Positions 1-8,106 of a DNA stretch of 64,000 nucleotides are shown here, in pieces. The DNA comes from Sphingomonas lacunae (GTDB taxonomy: Bacteria > Pseudomonadota > Alphaproteobacteria > Sphingomonadales > Sphingomonadaceae). The translations under genes were made by a program, and so were the position numbers. How positions within the stretch are numbered: position 1 is the stretch's first letter; each line of letters begins with the position of its first letter. The notes beneath the pieces were generated by a model, which saw nothing but the letters and a program-made list of their open reading frames with translations, searched no databases and had not been told where the DNA came from. The DNA lies in assembly GCF_012979535.1 (NCBI RefSeq), contig NZ_CP053015.1:744001-808000 (forward strand). Direction: 5' to 3'.

Positions 1-333
1 GCCGGGACACTGATCATCTGGGACCGCATGTTTGGCAGCTTTGCCGCCGAAGACCGCGCCGATCCACCGGTATATGGCCTGGTCAAGGACCTCAACACCT
101 TCAACCTCTTCACCATCCTGACACATGAATATTTCGGCATAGCGAGGGACGTGGTCCGCCGCGGGCTGACGATGACCCAACGCTTTTGCTATATCTTCGC
201 ACCGCCGGGGTGGAGCCATGACGGATCACGCCTGTCGACCGAGGCGATCAAGCGCGCCGCCGGTATCGGTGCTGACCCACAGTCCACCCCGCCACCACCA
301 TCGCCTGCTGTCCGAACCGCACAGCCCGAATGA
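1..333 (+). CDS. Fatty acid hydroxylase / sterol desaturase family protein, 3' part only
   Basis: The window opens inside this gene, in frame from base 1. The visible residues begin GTLIIWDRMFGSF and continue into EDRADPPVYGL, which is the region following the last histidine cluster in fatty-acid-hydroxylase (sterol desaturase) family di-iron membrane proteins. The His-rich catalytic motifs lie upstream of the window. The end contains APPGWSHDGSR, a common closing motif of this family, followed by a proline-rich tail. Its TGA stop overlaps an ATG (ATGA), so a downstream gene was probably translationally coupled to it. The substrate (fatty acid, carotenoid or sterol-like lipid) cannot be told from this part. 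Confidence 0.7.
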   Translation, partial: AGTLIIWDRMFGSFAAEDRADPPVYGLVKDLNTFNLFTILTHEYFGIARDVVRRGLTMTQRFCYIFAPPGWSHDGSRLSTEAIKRAAGIGADPQSTPPPPSPAVRTAQPE

Positions 334-512
334 TCCGCTAGGTCCCCGTTATACCTCTTCCGCTCCACTATGCCGCCACCGACGCGCTGGTTGCCCTTTC
401 CGGAGCATGGGGGGTCTGGCGCCTTGGCCGCGCGGGCCAATGGGCTGGTGCGGCGGGCCTTGCCCTGTTCGGTCTGGCGGGCGCCATCGGCACCGTCCGC
501 ATCGCCGCAGGG

Positions 513-932
513 TTGGATGATCAGCTCGCGGCGATCCACCGGTTCGCCTCACAGACCGGCGGACTGGCGGGCCTTGTCCTCATCCTCTTCCAGCTCAGGG
601 CCGGTCACGGCACCCTGCAAGCCCAGCGGCACATCGCCCTCATAGTCATGACCGCAGTCGCCCTCTCGCTCTTCCTGCCCGCCGCTGGCGCCATCCTGTT
701 CGTCACCGGCCTCATCGCCGGCGCGGCGCTACTCTGGCGGGGCACAGGGCCGGATAAACGCCACCTCGCCGCGGCACTGGGCTTTGCCCTCATGCTACCG
801 AATATATTGTTGGTGCGCGCCTCGCCACATCTCTCGCCCGACGTGGCCTGGCACGCCTATCATCTGCTTGTCGCGATCTGGCTGTGGATCATCGTGCGGA
901 TCCTGCATACCGGCCGGGCACGCACGGCCTGA
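513..932 (+). CDS. Polytopic membrane protein of unknown function; 5' end compromised
   Basis: A hydrophobic protein with several predicted membrane segments; I do not recognise the family. The first conventional start is TTG at 513, but coding-like sequence in the same frame runs back to 342 and reads as two more membrane helices (LHYAATDALVALSGAW, then WAGAAGLALFGLAGAIG). The natural start would be the ATG at 330, in an ATGA overlap with the preceding gene, but its fourth codon is TAG (339-341). There is no ATG, GTG or TTG between 342 and 512. Either the gene carries a nonsense mutation (or sequence error), or a shortened protein starts at 513. It ends close to, and converges with, the glutathione transferase gene. 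Confidence 0.55.
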   Translation: MDDQLAAIHRFASQTGGLAGLVLILFQLRAGHGTLQAQRHIALIVMTAVALSLFLPAAGAILFVTGLIAGAALLWRGTGPDKRHLAAALGFALMLPNILLVRASPHLSPDVAWHAYHLLVAIWLWIIVRILHTGRARTA

Positions 933-974
933 CAAGCCGCACGTGATTGGTCAGCGCGACTGACGGCGGCTCCC

Positions 975-1640
975 TCACCCCAGCCGGTTCGCCACGCCCT
1001 GCGCCTCTCCGGTCGCCTTTTCCCAGGCCAGTGCGCGCTGGAAGCCGGGGCGGGCGGTCAGGCGGGCGAGATAGTCCCTCAGCGTCGGCGTCAGATGGTG
1101 GTCGAGCCGGGTCATGCGGGACAGGTAGAGGGCATAGCCGACCGCGATGTCCGCCACGGTGAAGCGGTCCCCGGCCAGCCATTCATGCTGTTGCAGCCGG
1201 GCGTCGGCCTTGGCGAGGCGCTTGCCGAACCAGTCGCCATAGGCCTCGCCCGCCGCCTCAAGCCCGCGGTCCTTCTCGAACTGGCAAAAGCGCAGGGCCA
1301 CCGTCTGGGGAAAGGTCAGCGTCGCGTCGGCGTGGTGCAGCCAATCGAGGAAGCGGCCATAGTCGGCCTCGTCAGGGGAGAGCGCGATCGGGCCCTGTGC
1401 GGGGGCGGGAAAACGGCTCGTCAGATAGTGGCAAATGGCCGAACTTTCGGTCATCGTGATGTCACCGTCCACAAGCGCGGGAACTGTGCCCAAGCCATTG
1501 ATCTGAAAGTATGATTTGTCAAATGCTCGGGGCGGGAAGGGGAGCAATACTAGCTCTATCTCGCCCTCTACCCCCAGCTCGCAAATGGTCCAGCTGCACC
1601 TCAGCCCCCGCGACCCCGCACATGTGTATAACCGCATCAT
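975..1640 (-). CDS. Glutathione S-transferase family protein
   Basis: A 221-residue protein of normal cytosolic GST length. Residues 1-80 form the thioredoxin-like domain, with LYTCAGSRGLRC carrying the likely catalytic Ser/Cys region, GTVPALVDG as the cis-Pro glutathione-binding loop, and ESSAICHYL after it. The C-terminal helical domain includes WLAGDRFTVADIAVGYAL, the N-capping and hydrophobic staple motif. Such enzymes conjugate glutathione to electrophiles or act as glutathione-dependent isomerases or lyases. It lies 12 bases after the TauE-type gene on the same strand, so the two are probably one operon. GAGAGG precedes two adjacent ATG codons; either may be used. Confidence 0.85.
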   Translation of the reverse strand: MMRLYTCAGSRGLRCSWTICELGVEGEIELVLLPFPPRAFDKSYFQINGLGTVPALVDGDITMTESSAICHYLTSRFPAPAQGPIALSPDEADYGRFLDWLHHADATLTFPQTVALRFCQFEKDRGLEAAGEAYGDWFGKRLAKADARLQQHEWLAGDRFTVADIAVGYALYLSRMTRLDHHLTPTLRDYLARLTARPGFQRALAWEKATGEAQGVANRLG

Positions 1641-1652
1641 TCCGCCCTCTCG

Positions 1653-2423
1653 CTACGCCAGCACATCCCATAACAGCTTGCCGCCCAGCAGGACCATCAG
1701 CACATATATCAGCGTGTAAAACCGCGCCGCGCTGATCCGCCGGACCAGCCACACCCCGGCCATTGTGGACGCGATCGCCAGCGGCACCAGCGCCGCCGCG
1801 ATGGTCAGCACCTCGCGATCAAATCCGCCCAGCGCGATGAACGTCGGCACCTTGATCCAGTTGAGGATGGCGAACAGCAACACCTGCGTCCCGATATAGG
1901 TGAGGTGTGGCAGCCGGCGCGGTGTCACCCACATCTGGAACGGCGGCCCGCCAAGGTGGGCGATCTGGCTGGTGAACCCGGTCGCCACGCCGAACAGCGT
2001 GCCCACCCATCCGGGCGAGGTCGACGCCGCCAGCTGCTCCTGCCGCCGCCGCGCGAGATGCTCGACGGTCAGCCGGTACAGCCCGAACACCAGCGTGATC
2101 GCGCCCAGCGCCGCCATCACCGCCCCGGCTGACAGTTCTGCCGCGAACCAGTATCCGATCAGCACACCACCCATCGCCCCCGGCAGCATCCAGCCCAGGA
2201 TCCAGCGGTCCCAATTGCCACGGAAACTCCACAGGCTCACGGCATCCTGCACGATCAGGATCGGTAACAGGATTGCCGCTGCCTTGGTCGGCGCGATGGT
2301 CAGCGCGAGAACCGGCGTCGCAAGTGCGCCCAGCCCCGCAAAGCCGCCCTTGGCCAGCCCCACGAGAATGACCGCGACCACGGCAGCGATGATGAAATAT
2401 GGATCGCTGGACATGGGCCCCAT
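1653..2423 (-). CDS. TauE/SafE family sulfite/sulfonate exporter-like permease
   Basis: A 256-residue protein, hydrophobic throughout with about seven or eight membrane segments, beginning in the first helix with LVGLAKGGFAGLGALATP, the signature of the TauE/SafE (DUF81) family. GVATGFTSQIAHLGGPPF marks the second internal repeat. The family moves small anions such as sulfite, sulfoacetate or other organosulfur compounds across the inner membrane. It is followed closely by a glutathione transferase gene. A second ATG three codons in (MSSDPY) could be the true start. Confidence 0.85.
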   Translation of the reverse strand: MGPMSSDPYFIIAAVVAVILVGLAKGGFAGLGALATPVLALTIAPTKAAAILLPILIVQDAVSLWSFRGNWDRWILGWMLPGAMGGVLIGYWFAAELSAGAVMAALGAITLVFGLYRLTVEHLARRRQEQLAASTSPGWVGTLFGVATGFTSQIAHLGGPPFQMWVTPRRLPHLTYIGTQVLLFAILNWIKVPTFIALGGFDREVLTIAAALVPLAIASTMAGVWLVRRISAARFYTLIYVLMVLLGGKLLWDVLA

Positions 2424-2456
2424 GAAACGCCGGGATGGCGCATCATGGTCCCTGCC

Positions 2457-3527
2457 TCATTCTGCCGAGATACGAAAGACGCTTGGCTCGGCAACCCGGG
2501 CCGTGTCCTCGAAATTGTTGACCGCGGGCCGGTTAATGTTCGTTGGCCGCGCTTCCTGAGGCAACATCGGCAAGGCATAGTCAATCTTGAGCGCATAGTT
2601 GACATTTTGCGCAATCGTGGCCGCCCGGCTGATCACTGTCCGCTGGTTGATGGTCGCGGTCACGATACCAATCACCTGCCCCTGCTGGTTCAGTAACGGC
2701 CCGCCTGAATTGCCGGGCTGGGTGGGCACGTCCATTTGCATGAAACGAATGTCATCTTCCAGACCCGACAGGGCATTGACGCGGCCAAATCCGGCCTTCT
2801 GGCTCTCACCCTGCATGTCGACCAGAGGATAACCCAGCGACATCACTTCTTGACCTCGGCTGACCGTTGCCGCGCTGGCCAAGGGCAAAGGCGTACCCGT
2901 TATGTCAGCCTGCAACAGCGCCACATCATTGGCGGGATCACGAAGCAGCACCCTTGCCGGCACCGCGCGGTCGGCCATGTGAATGGTGACATTGGTCCTG
3001 CCCTGCACCACATGGTTGGCCGTTAACAGATGACCGGCAGCACTGATCAGGAAGGCTGTGCCGGAGCGAAGCTGCGGTTGCCGTTTCAGGACCCGGATAC
3101 CGCCGTAACAGGGACGAGCCCGACAAACGACCACCCATGGATGCACGCGGAATCGGCCAGACTCTGAGGGTGTCACATCAACATAGGGGCGATCGTTAGG
3201 CTGAACATCCGATCCCACCAGCGCCCCGGCCGGATCAAACACTTCCATGTCCATGTTAGTGCAGTCTCGGTCGCAAGCCCCAACAATGCGATAGGTCACG
3301 CCAGCTTCAAGTTCATAAAACTGCTCAACCTGACGATCCTGATCCGCGCGGCGCAGCGGCCCGGTCCAATCCGGCAAATTGGCGGACTGATAATCCTCAT
3401 AACGATGCTGCAAACCGAGCAGTGTTATGACAAACTGCTCAAAGCTGTTCTGGGCCGCAGCTGCGCCTGGCAGCACTAATCCGGCTGCCACAGCCAAGCC
3501 CAAGAGCATTCGCGCCATAAATTGCAT
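2457..3527 (-). CDS. Secreted trypsin-like serine protease (S1C type)
   Basis: A predicted 356-residue periplasmic or secreted protease. The start at 3527 is chosen because AGAGGG sits six bases upstream and the product then opens with a signal peptide ending GAAAAQ near residue 26. Residues 30-150 form an N-terminal region with a CDRDC motif and a beta-rich look like pre-peptidase domains. The protease domain follows, with the complete catalytic triad: His172 (TANHVV), Asp201 (DPANDVALL) and Ser274 (QPGNSGGPLL). No PDZ domain follows, unlike DegP, so it is probably a stand-alone protease. The C-terminal 50 residues have no recognised domain. Confidence 0.83.
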   Translation of the reverse strand: MQFMARMLLGLAVAAGLVLPGAAAAQNSFEQFVITLLGLQHRYEDYQSANLPDWTGPLRRADQDRQVEQFYELEAGVTYRIVGACDRDCTNMDMEVFDPAGALVGSDVQPNDRPYVDVTPSESGRFRVHPWVVVCRARPCYGGIRVLKRQPQLRSGTAFLISAAGHLLTANHVVQGRTNVTIHMADRAVPARVLLRDPANDVALLQADITGTPLPLASAATVSRGQEVMSLGYPLVDMQGESQKAGFGRVNALSGLEDDIRFMQMDVPTQPGNSGGPLLNQQGQVIGIVTATINQRTVISRAATIAQNVNYALKIDYALPMLPQEARPTNINRPAVNNFEDTARVAEPSVFRISAE

Positions 3528-3617
3528 TGTCATCCCTCTGTCAAACTGACCCGAGATTAAGTCGGACCAAAAACTTTTGGAAAGCAAAAAAGCAATTATC
3601 CGATCTGGTCGCCATGC

Positions 3618-3923
3618 CTATTGGCGCTTGCGGACGAATTCTGCCCGCAAGACCAAACCCTTAATTCCATCATAGCGACAATCAATCTCTTGCTGATCAC
3701 CAGTCAGGCGAATTGACTTGATCAGCGTGCCTCGCTTGAGCGTTTGCCCCGCTCCCTTGACCTCGAGATCCTTGATCAAAGTGACCTGATCGCCATCGGC
3801 AAGCAGATTACCAACCGCATCTCGGACTTCCACCTCAGCAGCCCGTGCTGCCTTGGCCGAAGCTTCCGAGGCTGGAATCCAATCGCCACTGTCTTCATCG
3901 AAGATATAGTCATCGTCGCTCAT
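3618..3923 (-). CDS. PhnA-domain small protein lacking the zinc ribbon
   Basis: A 101-residue protein whose C-terminal two thirds match the PhnA/YjdM fold: VRDAVGNLLADGDQVTLIKD, then LEVKGAGQTLKRGT and IDCRYDGIKGLVLRAEFVRK. Classical PhnA begins with a four-cysteine zinc ribbon; here the N-terminus is acidic (DDDYIFDEDSGDW) with no cysteine pairs, so only the SH3-like half remains. The family is often named alkylphosphonate uptake protein, but a role in phosphonate metabolism is unproven and there is no phn operon nearby. The ATG at 3923 is chosen because the product then begins with this acidic segment. Confidence 0.75.
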   Translation of the reverse strand: MSDDDYIFDEDSGDWIPASEASAKAARAAEVEVRDAVGNLLADGDQVTLIKDLEVKGAGQTLKRGTLIKSIRLTGDQQEIDCRYDGIKGLVLRAEFVRKRQ

Positions 3924-4037
3924 GAGGGCATGCCATAGACAACAAGCGGCCCCGGGCAATCAAAATCAACCATGCTTGTAAGAGAGCATGCGGACATCGT
4001 GGGAACCGCACGGGCTTCCGCTCTTTAATTCACCCGG

Positions 4038-4113
4038 TGGTGACCCCTACGGGACTCGAACCCGTGTTTCAGCCGTGAAAGGGCCGCGTCCTAGACCGCT
4101 AGACGAAGGGGCC
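4038..4113 (-). tRNA. tRNA-Glu (anticodon TTC)
   Basis: A 76-base cloverleaf on the minus strand with an encoded CCA end. The acceptor stem GGCCCCT pairs with AGGGGTC with one G-T pair. The anticodon loop CTTTCAC gives anticodon TTC, and the T-loop sequence GGGTTCGAGTCCC is canonical. It stands alone between the PhnA-like gene and recJ. Confidence 0.95.
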
Positions 4114-4226
4114 AAACGTGCCGAAGCACTGCCGGGCGATGCGGTAGGCGGGCGCATTAGGGCGATGTGGCCCGGCGGTCAAGCGGCTAAGCGCAGAGAA
4201 ATAGCGCTATGACGCATAAATTTGTC

Positions 4227-5993
4227 TCAGTCGGCCATGGCGGCGTCATCTAGATGGAGTTCCGCCGCATCGCGACCGGCCCAATCGTCCTTTTTGACGC
4301 GCCCCGCCAACCAGAAGCGACGTCCACCGGCATTGGCCAGCAGCGCCTGTCCCATGTCACTATCTGCAGCCCGAAAAGCGATCGCCTTGAACGAACGGCC
4401 ATCTTCTCCCGCAGCGACAAGCCTGACATGACCTGTGCCCACGATATCGGCCTTGACCAATCGGATTGGTCCGGTAGCGATTCGGGGCTGGGGCCAGCCA
4501 TGGCCATAAGGACCGCCTTCCTCAATCGCTTCGGCAAAGCGCGCGTTGATGCCACCCGGAGCCAACAATGCATCCAGTGATAGGGCGCGACTGTCCTGTG
4601 CGGTAGCACATTCATCTGCCAGACGATCGGCCAACCAGGCAGCAAATCCATCGACCCCATCGGGAGCCACGGTCAGTCCGGCAGCCATCGCATGGCCCCC
4701 GCCTGCAATCAAATAGCCGGATTCGCGAGCCGCGATCACGGCTGCGCCAAGGTCAACGCCGGCAATCGACCGCCCCGAACCCTTGCCAACGCCGTCTTCA
4801 CCCAAAGCAATGACGATAGCCGGCTTGCCAAAGCGCTCCTTGAGCCTGCCAGCCACGATACCAATCACCCCCGGGTGCCAACCAGTTCCGGCTACGATGG
4901 TTATGGGCGCATTTGCGGTCGCCTCACATTGTTCCAATGCCTGCTCAGTCACCGCCGCTTCGATCGCCCGCCTTTCTTCGTTGAAACGGTCAAGTTCCGC
5001 TGCCAGGGCTCGGGCCTCAGCAGGGTCCTCAGTCGTCAACAGCCTGACTCCGAGATCAGCCTGCCCGACGCGACCACCGGCATTGATGCGCGGTCCAAAT
5101 GCAAAGCCAAGTTCATGGGCGCCCGGCAAAGCGTTGACTCTGGCGACATCTGCCAGCGCGGCGAGGCCTATGTTCTGGCGACGACCGAGAACCTTGAGTC
5201 CCTGTGCGACAAACGCCCGGTTCAGTCCTTTGAGCTGGGCCACGTCTGCCACTGTGCCGAGTGCAACGATATCCAGCAGAGCAATCAGATCAGGCTCAAC
5301 ACGGTCTTTGAAGAAGTCGCGACCACGCAACGTTCGCACCAACGCAGCAGCAAGAAGAAAGGCGACACCGACAGCTGCTAGATGCGCATGGCTGGCAGCC
5401 TCTGCGCTCTCATCTAGTCGATTGGGGTTAACCAGCGCCAGAGCGACTGGGTTGGTTGTCGAGCATTTGTGGTGATCGACGACAATTACATCAAGCCCGG
5501 CTTCATGGGCTGCATGCAGCGCGTCGAATGCTTGCGCTCCGCAATCGACGGTCACAACCAGGTCAGCGCCTTCGCGCTTGAGGCGCACAAGGGCCTCGGC
5601 CGATGGCCCATAGCCTTCAAGCAAGCGATCAGGGATGTAAGGCCGAGCATTGCGGCCAAGTTGGCGTAGCAGCCGGATCAGCAGGGCCGCAGACGTTGCA
5701 CCATCGACGTCATAGTCGCCGTAGACAGCAATTGCTTCACCACATTGGACTGCATCAGCCAGTCTCGCTGCGGCACGGTCCATGTCACAGAAAATCGACG
5801 GATCAGGCATGAATGCCCTGAGGGAAGGCCGACGAAAATCAGCCAGTTGTTCCCGCGGGGCACCCCGCGACAGCAAGATGCGGGTGACAAGATCATCGGG
5901 TTGCAAGCCCGATCCGCCACCATCCACATCCCTCCAACACCACTTTTGCCCCGAAAGCGACCGTTCAATGCCCAATGCCGTTGGCCGCTTCAT
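4227..5993 (-). CDS. recJ: Single-stranded-DNA-specific exonuclease RecJ
   Basis: RecJ degrades single-stranded DNA 5' to 3' in recombination and mismatch repair in the cytoplasm. The 588-residue length is normal. The DHH-phosphoesterase motifs are present: GDYDVDGATS at residues 92-101 and VVDHHK at 171-176. The DHHA1 region carries GWHPGVIGIVAGRLKERFGKP and GSGRSIAGVDL, then GGGHAMAAGLT, all typical of RecJ. An OB-fold region ends the protein. Its ATG overlaps the stop of the upstream PH-domain gene by four bases (ATGA), so translation is coupled; it is the last gene of that operon. Confidence 0.96.
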   Translation of the reverse strand: MKRPTALGIERSLSGQKWCWRDVDGGGSGLQPDDLVTRILLSRGAPREQLADFRRPSLRAFMPDPSIFCDMDRAAARLADAVQCGEAIAVYGDYDVDGATSAALLIRLLRQLGRNARPYIPDRLLEGYGPSAEALVRLKREGADLVVTVDCGAQAFDALHAAHEAGLDVIVVDHHKCSTTNPVALALVNPNRLDESAEAASHAHLAAVGVAFLLAAALVRTLRGRDFFKDRVEPDLIALLDIVALGTVADVAQLKGLNRAFVAQGLKVLGRRQNIGLAALADVARVNALPGAHELGFAFGPRINAGGRVGQADLGVRLLTTEDPAEARALAAELDRFNEERRAIEAAVTEQALEQCEATANAPITIVAGTGWHPGVIGIVAGRLKERFGKPAIVIALGEDGVGKGSGRSIAGVDLGAAVIAARESGYLIAGGGHAMAAGLTVAPDGVDGFAAWLADRLADECATAQDSRALSLDALLAPGGINARFAEAIEEGGPYGHGWPQPRIATGPIRLVKADIVGTGHVRLVAAGEDGRSFKAIAFRAADSDMGQALLANAGGRRFWLAGRVKKDDWAGRDAAELHLDDAAMAD

Positions 5994-7576
5994 CGTGGCG
6001 CTCCCTGAGCCAGCAGGTGACTGCGCAGCCTGATTGCGGTTGAGTAAGGGATGTCTGTGATCACATGTTCACCGCCACCGCCGGCAACGCCAAAACTCAG
6101 CCTGGCAAGCTCAAACTGCCGCGCAACGGGACCAACGCTCACGTCTAGGCTTTGAATATTTTTGATTGGCAGAATGATGTGCTGCCGGCTGAAAAACCCG
6201 CCGGTGATATGCAACAATCTTCCGTCACAATGCCATCTCCGATAGCGCCAAGCCAACCACGCCGGCAACAGGGACAGCAACGCCAGCATCGCACCGATTC
6301 CCGTCAGCCATACCAAATCCGGGCGCAAAACCGAGAGAAGAAGAGCCCCGGTCAGCGCAATCGCAAGCATGATGCCCGGCCCGAAGAAAATGGCTATCGG
6401 GTGCCCCTGTTGCCATTGATCTTTGGACACTTCGTCACCGAAACCACCCCGATCCATGTCCATCTCGGCCAGCAGGCAATCGACTTCTCCCAACCGGGCG
6501 AATGGTGCTATGACATGATCAGAATCATCCTTGCCGTCGTTAGCCAGACTTTGCAGCTTTAGGCTAAACCATCCGAACCAGCGTCGAATGATCCCGCTTT
6601 CAACGACGGCCGCCTGAATGCGTGCCAATGGAAGCGTCACATCGGTTCGCGTCGTGAGGCCGCGCGAACGGCGAAAACCGCGATCCGTCCGTTCAAGATC
6701 GAAATTCCATTCTTTGGCAACCGTGCGTACAACGCCTGTGGCAAGACCGAGCAGGACAATGGTCAGGGTCCCTCCCAATGCAGCCAGCCAGTTGTTCCCC
6801 ATGACCCATTGTTCCAACCCTACGCTACGGCCCAGCGCCAACCAAACGTCCACTTCAAATGGGTCAAATGGCAAAAAATGATCAAAGCTGTTGAGCAAGC
6901 CAAAAAGGATAGCAAAAATGGCAAGCGAGAAATTGAAAACGCCGGCCAACAAAAGTCGTTGCGGACCCATTGCGAAGAGAGTTGCGGCTTTAGGCACCAT
7001 CGCTCCGATCGCATCGCTGGACGCCAATGAGGGCCGGGCGATATCGGGTAAAACAGACGCAGTTTCACTGGCCGCCCGGCGTTGGCGGATATGATCCCGC
7101 AAAGCACATGCGTCGGACATTGTTATGCCAGCCAGCCTGCCTTCGTCCCTGCCGTCGGCATCCGCCGACCCGGTATCAAAACCGACCGTTGCGAGGCCCA
7201 AAACTCTCGCCAGCAGTCCTTGCTCGATTGCCACATCCTGAATTCGGTCAAATGGCACGTCACGGCTGTTCCGGCTGATGATGCCGCTCTCGATTGAAAT
7301 GCTGTCTTCATCAACTCGCCAAGTAAATCTGAACCATTTCAGCCATGCCACAACAGCCCCGATGGCAAGGAAAAGAAGCATCAAGGGAACAATGAGCCAC
7401 CAGCGGCCAGTTGCTCCAATAACCGCAATGGCCGGGAGAAGATTCAGCGACTGCGGACCGACTTTGAGCACGGCAAGCATCAGGGACGCAGGGTGCAAAC
7501 GCCGGGCCTGACCATCGGCGATGCCGTGGAGGGACACCGAAGGAGTGGGTTGAGCGCTCACAGCCAATGCCGTCAC
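5990..7576 (-). CDS. Bacterial PH-domain membrane protein, long paralogue (YdbT-like)
   Basis: A 528-residue inner-membrane protein built from repeated bPH_2 (DUF304) modules, each next to hydrophobic segments. The modules show ISRNSRDVPFDRIQDVAIEQG (about residues 98-118), TRTDVTLPLARIQAAVVE and SRQHIILPIKNIQSLDVS. The module pattern of an aromatic/arginine stretch before P-x-x-x-I-Q recurs three times. It pairs with the shorter PH protein encoded directly upstream, as YdbS and YdbT do in other bacteria. The family role is unsettled; envelope or membrane homeostasis is usually proposed. The gene overlaps both neighbours by four bases. Confidence 0.82.
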   Translation of the reverse strand: MTALAVSAQPTPSVSLHGIADGQARRLHPASLMLAVLKVGPQSLNLLPAIAVIGATGRWWLIVPLMLLFLAIGAVVAWLKWFRFTWRVDEDSISIESGIISRNSRDVPFDRIQDVAIEQGLLARVLGLATVGFDTGSADADGRDEGRLAGITMSDACALRDHIRQRRAASETASVLPDIARPSLASSDAIGAMVPKAATLFAMGPQRLLLAGVFNFSLAIFAILFGLLNSFDHFLPFDPFEVDVWLALGRSVGLEQWVMGNNWLAALGGTLTIVLLGLATGVVRTVAKEWNFDLERTDRGFRRSRGLTTRTDVTLPLARIQAAVVESGIIRRWFGWFSLKLQSLANDGKDDSDHVIAPFARLGEVDCLLAEMDMDRGGFGDEVSKDQWQQGHPIAIFFGPGIMLAIALTGALLLSVLRPDLVWLTGIGAMLALLSLLPAWLAWRYRRWHCDGRLLHITGGFFSRQHIILPIKNIQSLDVSVGPVARQFELARLSFGVAGGGGEHVITDIPYSTAIRLRSHLLAQGAPR

Positions 7577-8055
7577 ACAAAGTCTGTGCGAATTTTGCGC
7601 CGGATTGCATCGCGCATCAGATAGGCAGCCTCCGGCAAGAGACCCGGCAGCACTACGACGCTATTGTGCGTCCCGGCCGTATGAACCACCAAATGGGCTA
7701 CCCCGCAAAAGCGCTCGAGGGGACCCTGTCCGACATCAATATGCTGAATCCGAACCAGCGGTACAATTGTGTCAACCCGGAAGAGGTAACCACGAACCAC
7801 CCGCAGACTGTCCTCGTCGATCGAGTGACCCAAAAGAGCAAACTGGCGGGGAGGCGTGCGCCACACAGCCAAAAATCCCAACACGGCTACGACCGCGCTA
7901 AAAAGCCCCACTGGCCCGGCGGACGCACGAACGAGCAAGATATCCATGGTCGCCGCAATGATCACAAGCAGCGCAGCGGTTCTAAACCAGCGCATGCGAA
8001 GCACGGTCAGATAGGCTGGCGCCGGCGGGTTCAATGCATCATCTTGGCTGGTCAT
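7573..8055 (-). CDS. Bacterial PH-domain membrane protein, short paralogue (YdbS-like)
   Basis: A 160-residue protein with two N-terminal membrane segments (ALLVIIAATMDILLV and VGLFSAVVAVLGFLAVW) and one bPH_2 domain containing RVDTIVPLVRIQHIDVGQGP. It has the short-long partnership with the downstream PH protein seen for YdbS and YdbT. The ATG at 8055 is preferred to an in-frame TTG at 8073; neither has a clear Shine-Dalgarno sequence. It is the first gene of a three-gene operon ending in recJ, with four-base overlaps between all genes. Confidence 0.78.
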   Translation of the reverse strand: MTSQDDALNPPAPAYLTVLRMRWFRTAALLVIIAATMDILLVRASAGPVGLFSAVVAVLGFLAVWRTPPRQFALLGHSIDEDSLRVVRGYLFRVDTIVPLVRIQHIDVGQGPLERFCGVAHLVVHTAGTHNSVVVLPGLLPEAAYLMRDAIRRKIRTDFV

Positions 8056-8106
8056 GCCGCAGATGTAGGACAAGCCGCCAGCCCTGCAAAGGGCAATGCA
8101 GACCGA

